This document shows positions 43,418 to 48,623 of a DNA stretch of 48,623 nt, one piece after another. Every line of letters begins with the position of its first letter. Position 1 is the stretch's first letter. Below the pieces are notes generated by a model. The model was not told where the DNA came from. It worked only from the letters and a program-made list of their open reading frames with translations, and searched no databases. This DNA is from Acidimicrobiaceae bacterium (GTDB taxonomy: Bacteria; Actinomycetota; Acidimicrobiia; Acidimicrobiales; Aldehydirespiratoraceae). Position numbers and translations under genes: made by a program. The stretch spans positions 1 through 48,623 of the forward strand of contig VYBO01000097.1 of assembly GCA_009844405.1 (NCBI GenBank). The letters are read 5' to 3'.

Positions 43418-43507
43418 GTGATCGGTGGCTCGATGAAGGGCTTCGCCCCGGTTCGGCGCCCCCGGCTCGCCCGGCCCTTGTCTGCTGCGGCCGGATCGTG
43501 CCAGTGA
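43418..43507 (+). CDS. Possible 29-codon leader ORF upstream of gyrB
   Basis: It begins VIGGSMKGFAPVRRPRLARP and ends SCQ then TGA, 91 bases before gyrB. The only support is its start, placed seven bases after TAGGAT as in the likely leaderless genes. It may instead simply be the +1 G of the gyrB transcript. The remainder of the 220-base gap holds no other gene. Confidence 0.3.
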   Translation: MIGGSMKGFAPVRRPRLARPLSAAAGSCQ

Positions 43508-43598
43508 GTGCTCCGAGCATCCGTCTAGTTCCGGCGGCAGACCTTCGATCCATCGTCGCTCGCGCCCCGCGGGACCGTGCAAGGAGGGTCTGTTCGGC

Positions 43599-45638
43599 GT
43601 GACTGCCATCGAGCCGGCCATCGAGACAACCCCCGGCGTCTACCCTTCGTACGGCGCGCGCGACATCACGGTCCTGGAGGGCCTCGAGGCCGTGCGCCAG
43701 CGGCCCAGCATGTACATCGGGTCGACCGGCCCGACCGGCCTGCACCATCTCGTGTGGGAGGTTGTGGACAACTCGGTGGACGAGGCCATGGCCGGATACT
43801 GCACCCGGATCGACGTGGCGCTCCACGAGGACGGCTCGTGCGAGGTGGGCGACGACGGCCGCGGCATTCCCACCGAGCCGCATCCCGACTACGACCGCGT
43901 TCCGGCGATTGAGCTGGTGATGACCCTGCTGCACGCCGGCGGCAAGTTCGGCGGTTCCGGCTACAAGATCTCGGGCGGCCTCCACGGCGTGGGCGTGTCG
44001 GTGGTCAATGCCCTCTCGGAGAGGATGGAAGTCGATGTCTACCGCTCCGGGCAACGGCATCGCATGACCTTCGTCAACGGTGGCGAGATCGAGGAGGCCC
44101 TCTCCGTGCGGGGGCCCGCGCCGCAGCTGAACGGCGACATCCGGACGGGCACGACGATCCGCTTCTGGCCGGATCCTTCGGTCCTGGAGGATGTGTCGTT
44201 CCGGTACCAGACGGTGGCCGAACGCCTGGAGATGATGGCCTTCCTGAACCGGGGGCTGGAGATCCGGGTCCGCGACCTGAGGCCTGGCCCCCACGGTCAC
44301 GCCGAGTGGACGTCGTTCCGCTACGAGGGCGGCATCGTCGACTACGTGAGCCGGCTGAACCAGTCGAAGGTCAGGCTCTTCGATGCCGTCGGCCACTTCG
44401 CCGACACGGAGACCATCGACGGCAATCCGCACGAGGCGGAAGTGGCCTTCCAGTGGAACACCGGCTTCAACACCGACGGCCTGCACAGCTTCGCCAACGG
44501 GATCTCCACCATCGACGGCGGCATGCACGAGCAGGGGTTCCGCTCGGCGCTGACCCGCACTGTCAATGCCTACGCCCGCGAGAAGGGGCTGCTCAAGGAG
44601 AAGGCTGAGAACCTCCAGGGCGAGGACATCCGTGAGGGCCTCACCGCGATCGTCAGCGTGCGCATCGGGCAGCCCCAGTTCGAGGGGCAGACAAAGGCCA
44701 AGTTGGGCAACATGTCGATGCGGTCCTTCACCGAGCGGGTCACCAACCGCCACCTGTCGGAATGGCTCGAGGAGCACCCGGCCGAGGCAAGACGGGCCGT
44801 GTTGAAGGCCGTGGCCGCCTCCGCGGCCCGCGAGGCCGCGGCTCGGGTGCGTTCCGAGGTTCGCTCCAAGTCCCTGCTGGACGGGGCCGGCATGCCCGAC
44901 AAGCTGAAGGACTGCACGGCCACCGACTCGGCCCGCAGGGAGCTGTTCATCGTCGAGGGGGACTCCGCGGGCGGTTCTGCCGTGCGGGCACGCGATCCCG
45001 AGACCCAGGCGGTGCTGCCGATCAGGGGCAAGATCCTCAACGTTGAGCGGGCTCGCATCGACAGGATGCTCAAGAACAACGAGATACAGGCCATCATCGC
45101 AGCCATAGGCGCCGGCATCGGCGGCGCGGCGGGCTCCAACGGCAACGCCGACGGCCGCGATCCCGACGAACACGGCTGCGACATCCGCAAGACCCGGTAC
45201 CACAAGGTGATCGTGTTGGCGGACGCCGACGTGGACGGCAGCCACATCCGCACGCTCCTGCTCACGTTCTTCTACCGCCAGATGCGCCCGCTGGTTGAAG
45301 CCGGCTACGTGTACGTGGCCCAGCCGCCGCTGTACTCCACCAAGGCGTCGAACTCGAAGACGGTCTACCTGCTGGACGACGCCGCCAAGGACGCCTTCCT
45401 GGCCGAGAACCCCAAGCACAAGCGCGAGTTCCAGCGGCTCAAGGGACTGGGGGAGATGGACTGGGACGAGTTGCGCTCCACCACCATGGACCCGCGGACT
45501 CGCAGCCTGCTGCAGGTGTCGGTCGAGGAGGCCGCGATTGCTGATCAGGTCATCTCAGTGCTCATGGGCGACGACGTCGAGCAGCGCAGGAACTTCATCG
45601 TCACCAATGCCCGAGAAGTCCGCAACCTCGACTTCTGA
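43599..45638 (+). CDS. gyrB: DNA gyrase subunit B
   Basis: 679 residues from GTG with AAGGAGGG upstream. GHKL ATPase: EAVRQRPSMYIGSTG, WEVVDNSVDEAMAGYC, VGDDGRGIPTEPHP, HAGGKFGGSGYKISGGLHGVG. Transducer with LLKEKAENLQGEDIREGL. Toprim EGDSAGGSA near 452 and LADADVDGSHIRTLLLTFFYRQM, and the C-terminal DWDELRSTTMDPRTRSLLQV. With GyrA it introduces negative supercoils. A short insert after AIIAAIGAGIGG (about 510-530) is Gly/Asn/Asp-rich. Confidence 0.97.
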   Translation: MTAIEPAIETTPGVYPSYGARDITVLEGLEAVRQRPSMYIGSTGPTGLHHLVWEVVDNSVDEAMAGYCTRIDVALHEDGSCEVGDDGRGIPTEPHPDYDRVPAIELVMTLLHAGGKFGGSGYKISGGLHGVGVSVVNALSERMEVDVYRSGQRHRMTFVNGGEIEEALSVRGPAPQLNGDIRTGTTIRFWPDPSVLEDVSFRYQTVAERLEMMAFLNRGLEIRVRDLRPGPHGHAEWTSFRYEGGIVDYVSRLNQSKVRLFDAVGHFADTETIDGNPHEAEVAFQWNTGFNTDGLHSFANGISTIDGGMHEQGFRSALTRTVNAYAREKGLLKEKAENLQGEDIREGLTAIVSVRIGQPQFEGQTKAKLGNMSMRSFTERVTNRHLSEWLEEHPAEARRAVLKAVAASAAREAAARVRSEVRSKSLLDGAGMPDKLKDCTATDSARRELFIVEGDSAGGSAVRARDPETQAVLPIRGKILNVERARIDRMLKNNEIQAIIAAIGAGIGGAAGSNGNADGRDPDEHGCDIRKTRYHKVIVLADADVDGSHIRTLLLTFFYRQMRPLVEAGYVYVAQPPLYSTKASNSKTVYLLDDAAKDAFLAENPKHKREFQRLKGLGEMDWDELRSTTMDPRTRSLLQVSVEEAAIADQVISVLMGDDVEQRRNFIVTNAREVRNLDF

Positions 45639-45659
45639 TCCCCCACCGGAAGCACCCCC

Positions 45660-48200
45660 ATGAACGAGACGACAGGCGGCACCGGCGAACCTGACTCCCC
45701 GGACCCGACGGGCCCCGCGACCGGTGACAGCCTTGGGGTGACCGTCGTCGAGATCCAGGAGGAGATGGAGAGCTCCTTCCTGGAGTACGCCATGTCGGTG
45801 ATCATCAGCCGGGCGCTGCCCGACGCCCGCGATGGCCTCAAGCCGGTGCACCGCCGGATCCTGTGGTCGATGTACGACCAGGGCTTCCGTCCCGACCGGG
45901 GCCACGTCAAGTGCGCCCGGGTGGTGGGTGACGTGATGGCCCGCTTCCACCCCCATGGCGACGCAGCCATCTACGACGCCCTGGCCCGGATGGCCCAGCC
46001 GTTCTCGTTGCAGCACCCCCTCATCGACTTCCACGGCAACTACGGCTCGCCCGAGGACCCGCCGGCCGCCTCCCGCTACACCGAGTGCCGCCTCGATGCG
46101 CTGGCCATGTCGATGCTGGCCGACATCGGAGAGGACACCGTCGACTTCGTCGACAACTATTCGGGGGACTTCACCGAGCCGGCCGTCCTTCCGGCCCGCC
46201 TCCCGAACCTCCTGGTGAACGGGAGCCAGGGCATCGCGGTGGGCATGGCCACCAACATCCCGCCCCACAACCTCGCCGAGGTGATCGACGCGGTCGTGCT
46301 GCTGTTGGAAGACCCCGACGCCGGCGGCGAGGATCTGATGGAACGCGTCCACGGCCCCGACTTCCCCACCGGCGGGCAGATACTGGGCCGCAGCGGGTTC
46401 GAGTCCGCCTACCGGACCGGGCGCGGCTCAGTGAAGATGCGAGCCGACGTGACGCCTGCCGAGATCGCGGGCCGCAATGCGCTCGTCGTGGAGGCCCTGC
46501 CCTACCAGGTGTCGGCCGGCGCGGTCGCCCGCAAGATCGCGGACCTGGTGAACGCCAGGGAATTGGAGGGGATTGCGGACGTCAACGACGAATCCTCCGG
46601 CGACGACACCCGCTTCGTGATCAAGCTCAAGCGCGACGCAAACCCGGAAGTGGTGCTGAACAACCTCTGGAAGCACACCCCACTGCAGTCCAGCTTCGCC
46701 ATGAACATGGTGGCGCTGGTGGACGGGGTGCCTCGCACGCTGAGCCTGCGCGACGCGCTGGTCGCATACGTCACGCATCAGATCGAAGTGGTGACCCGGC
46801 GGTCGGAGTTCCGTTTGGCTGCGGCCCGGTCCCGGCTCCACATCGTGGAAGGGCTGCTGCGCGCGCTCGATGCCATCGACCAGATCATCGCCACGATCCG
46901 GGCCAGCGAGAACACCGCCGCGGCCCGGACGTCCCTGATGGCCGAGCCCTACGAGTTCTCGGAGGAGCAGGCCAACCACATTCTCGAGATGGCCCTTTCC
47001 CGCCTGACTCGCCTCGGTCGCACCCAGCTCGAGACGGAGGCCTCCGAGAAACGCGCCCTGATCGCGGACCTGGAGGCACTGCTGGCCGACGAGCACCGCC
47101 TCCGGATGGCGATCCGCGACGAGCTCAAGGAGATCTCCGAGAAGTTCGGGACCGGCCGCCGCTCGGTGCTCGAGATCGATCCGGGCGAGCTCGACATCGA
47201 GGACCTGATCGACGACGACGATCTGGTGTTCACCATGTCGGCGTCGGGTTACGTAAAGACGGTTCCCACCGAGGAGTTCCGCCTGCAGGGCCGTGGCGGC
47301 CGCGGGGTGGCCGGCACGAAGCTCAAGGAAGCCGACAGCGTCATGCACCTGATCCACACCACGGCCCATTCTTACCTGTTGTTCTTCAGCAACCGGGGTC
47401 GGGTCTACCGGCTGAAGGCCCATGAGGTGCCGGTGGCCTCGCGCACCGCCCGGGGCACCTCGATCGTGAATCTGCTGTCGCTGCAGGACGGTGAGCGGAT
47501 CCAGGCTGTGATCGACACCCGTGACTACGAGATGAACCGTTACCTGCTGTTCGCTACGGCCAAGGGCCGGGTGAAGCGCACGAAGTTCACGGAATACGAC
47601 TCGTCCCGCAAGGCGGGCCTCAACGCCATCCGCCTGCGCGACGACGACGAGCTGGTAGCGGTCGTGCCCACCGACGGCGTGCACGACATACTGCTGTCGT
47701 CGCGTCTGGGCCAGACGATCCGCTTCGCGCAGCGCCAGGTCCGTGAGATGGGCCGGATCGCCGCCGGGGTCATCGGGTTGAAGTTCAAGCACGCCGGTGA
47801 TTCGGTGGTGTCATGCGCGGTGGCCCGTCCGGGCACCGCGCTGCTGTACGTGACCACTCGGGGCTACGGCAAGCGAACGCCGGTGGCCGCGTTCAACTGC
47901 AAGGGCCGTGGCGGCCAGGGGAACATCGGATCCAAGCCGACGGAGGAGAAGGGCGAAGTGGTCGGAACGCTTGTCGTGGATCCTGGCGACGAGATCCTGG
48001 CCGTGACCGCCAACGGCGTGGTGATCCGGATTCCGGTGGGCGACGTGTCCGAGCGGGGCCGGATGGCGTCGGGCGTCAAGGTGATGAACCCCGACCCCGG
48101 CGACGAGGTGGTGGCCGTCGCCCTCGTCGGCGACGACATGAATGGCAGTTCGAGCCCGGCTCCTTGCGAACGGTCAGCAGGCGAGCCAGACGGGCAATGA
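45660..48200 (+). CDS. gyrA: DNA gyrase subunit A
   Basis: 846 residues. Breakage-reunion domain with [22 protein letters not shown], the quinolone region [15 protein letters not shown] (97-111) and catalytic Tyr140 in [11 protein letters not shown]. Ala102 takes the place of E. coli Ser83; Asp106 matches Asp87. The C-terminal beta-pinwheel starts with the gyrase box QGRGGRG, a variant of QRRGGKG, and has a second degenerate blade motif [11 protein letters not shown] short acidic tail with [11 protein letters not shown] follows. The gene is 21 bases after gyrB and its stop overlaps the next ATG. Confidence 0.97.
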   Translation: MNETTGGTGEPDSPDPTGPATGDSLGVTVVEIQEEMESSFLEYAMSVIISRALPDARDGLKPVHRRILWSMYDQGFRPDRGHVKCARVVGDVMARFHPHGDAAIYDALARMAQPFSLQHPLIDFHGNYGSPEDPPAASRYTECRLDALAMSMLADIGEDTVDFVDNYSGDFTEPAVLPARLPNLLVNGSQGIAVGMATNIPPHNLAEVIDAVVLLLEDPDAGGEDLMERVHGPDFPTGGQILGRSGFESAYRTGRGSVKMRADVTPAEIAGRNALVVEALPYQVSAGAVARKIADLVNARELEGIADVNDESSGDDTRFVIKLKRDANPEVVLNNLWKHTPLQSSFAMNMVALVDGVPRTLSLRDALVAYVTHQIEVVTRRSEFRLAAARSRLHIVEGLLRALDAIDQIIATIRASENTAAARTSLMAEPYEFSEEQANHILEMALSRLTRLGRTQLETEASEKRALIADLEALLADEHRLRMAIRDELKEISEKFGTGRRSVLEIDPGELDIEDLIDDDDLVFTMSASGYVKTVPTEEFRLQGRGGRGVAGTKLKEADSVMHLIHTTAHSYLLFFSNRGRVYRLKAHEVPVASRTARGTSIVNLLSLQDGERIQAVIDTRDYEMNRYLLFATAKGRVKRTKFTEYDSSRKAGLNAIRLRDDDELVAVVPTDGVHDILLSSRLGQTIRFAQRQVREMGRIAAGVIGLKFKHAGDSVVSCAVARPGTALLYVTTRGYGKRTPVAAFNCKGRGGQGNIGSKPTEEKGEVVGTLVVDPGDEILAVTANGVVIRIPVGDVSERGRMASGVKVMNPDPGDEVVAVALVGDDMNGSSSPAPCERSAGEPDGQ

Positions 48201-48568
48201 CGGCCCGTGCGAGGCCTGAGTCCCGGGACGGGGGACAAGCCGCGGCCCTGATGGTCGTGATGCTGCTGGTGTTGACGGTGATGGTGGCGGCGACCGTCGA
48301 GATCGGTCGGTTCCTGGACGAGAGCGCGCGGGCCCGGACCGCTGCCGACGCGGCGGCTTTGGCCGGAGCGGCCGCCGGCCGCGCCGAGGCGGCCGCCCTA
48401 GCCGCGGCCAACGGGGGCGTGCTGCTGTCCTACGCCGAGCAGGAGGCGGACGGCGGCGCCGACGCCCTGATCGTGACCGTTGCCGTTCAGGTGGGCCGAG
48501 CCAGCCAGACCGCCCGGGCCGAACGCCTGGTCGAGTGGACTGCGCCCCCCGATGCAACGCATAACTGA
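48197..48568 (+). CDS. TadE/TadG-like membrane protein
   Basis: 123 residues. A short basic N-terminus, then DGGQAAALMVVMLLVLTVMVAATVEIG, the N-terminal helix of Flp-pilus TadE/G-like proteins, followed by DESARARTAADAAALAGAAAGR, the family's typical Ala-rich continuation. The rest (about 75-123) is a small soluble domain with ALIVTVAVQVG. Pseudopilin-like export is possible, but no pilus genes are in view. ATGA overlap with gyrA indicates co-translation. Confidence 0.7.
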   Translation: MTARARPESRDGGQAAALMVVMLLVLTVMVAATVEIGRFLDESARARTAADAAALAGAAAGRAEAAALAAANGGVLLSYAEQEADGGADALIVTVAVQVGRASQTARAERLVEWTAPPDATHN

Positions 48569-48623
48569 GAGCGAGCGCGGATTGATCGGCGGCCGATCGC
48601 GTCGCGGGGTGGTCGTTCCCGCT
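48569..48623 (-). repeat. Dispersed repeat, module B copy cut by the window edge
   Basis: The reverse complement runs from AGCGGGAACGACCACC through the module B core to GCGCTCGCTC, almost identical to 33362-33417. Module A would lie beyond the window. It begins directly after the TadE/G-like stop. Confidence 0.8.

Overview
The window is strongly G+C-rich. It carries the chromosome-origin gene order typical of high-G+C Actinobacteria: pcnA, an ECF sigma/anti-sigma pair, trxB, trxA, a cwlM-like gene, parB, parA, rsmG, jag, yidC, yidD, rnpA, rpmH, dnaA, dnaN, recF, a DUF721/DciA gene, gyrB, gyrA. This matches what is known of the Mycobacterium origin region. The TRAP and branched-chain transporters, many GTG starts, many apparently leaderless promoters and diverged protein sequences suggest a non-mycobacterial actinobacterium, possibly of the Acidimicrobiia. 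That placement is inference only.

Layout. At 1-5.1 kb a class II glutamine amidotransferase (cut by the edge) and a glutamine-synthetase-like ligase run leftward, divergent from an MFS exporter overlapping a flavin (LLM) oxidoreductase. At 5.3-9.3 kb lies a complete TRAP transporter (DctQ, DctM, Tat-exported lipoprotein DctP). At 9.4-11.1 kb are an orphan PaaD-like iron-sulfur assembly protein and bioB with a small Cys-rich partner that I recognise as the biotin synthase auxiliary protein BsaP. At 11.2-20.3 kb, one leftward block encodes an acyl-CoA dehydrogenase, an acyl-CoA ligase and all five subunits of a branched-chain-amino-acid-type (HAAT) ABC transporter; together they look like uptake, CoA activation and first oxidation of an unknown carboxylic acid. 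At 20.6-24.0 kb is the rpsF-ssb-rpsR-rplI-dnaB operon, and at 24.2-26.9 kb panB, a DUF5318 zinc-ribbon gene and pcnA. At 27.0-33.3 kb a rightward run holds GNAT, DegV, sigma factor, anti-sigma factor, a membrane protein, thioredoxin reductase, thioredoxin and a pseudo-amidase. At 33.4-38.8 kb is the leftward parB-to-rpmH operon with a perfect parS site. From 39.2 kb to the edge, dnaA, dnaN, recF, dciA, gyrB, gyrA and a TadE/G-like gene run rightward. Genes diverge around 38.8-39.2 kb, where DnaA boxes and an AT-rich patch suggest the origin.

Unusual points. (1) A dispersed composite repeat with seven visible full or partial copies, six intergenic and one read in frame inside the MFS transporter. 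(2) Two genes with no ATG, GTG or TTG start that fits: the ECF sigma factor (ATT) and the cwlM-like gene (CTG). (3) A recurring TANNNT-N7/8-start-codon arrangement, including two that would begin transcripts with tiny upstream ORFs before pcnA and gyrB. (4) Lineage-specific protein changes: a 110-residue Ala/Glu helix tether in the transporter binding protein, an acidic tail on S18, loss of the HD domain of the CCA-adding enzyme, and loss of the catalytic residues of the CwlM-like protein. No tRNA, rRNA, CRISPR array or insertion sequence was recognised.
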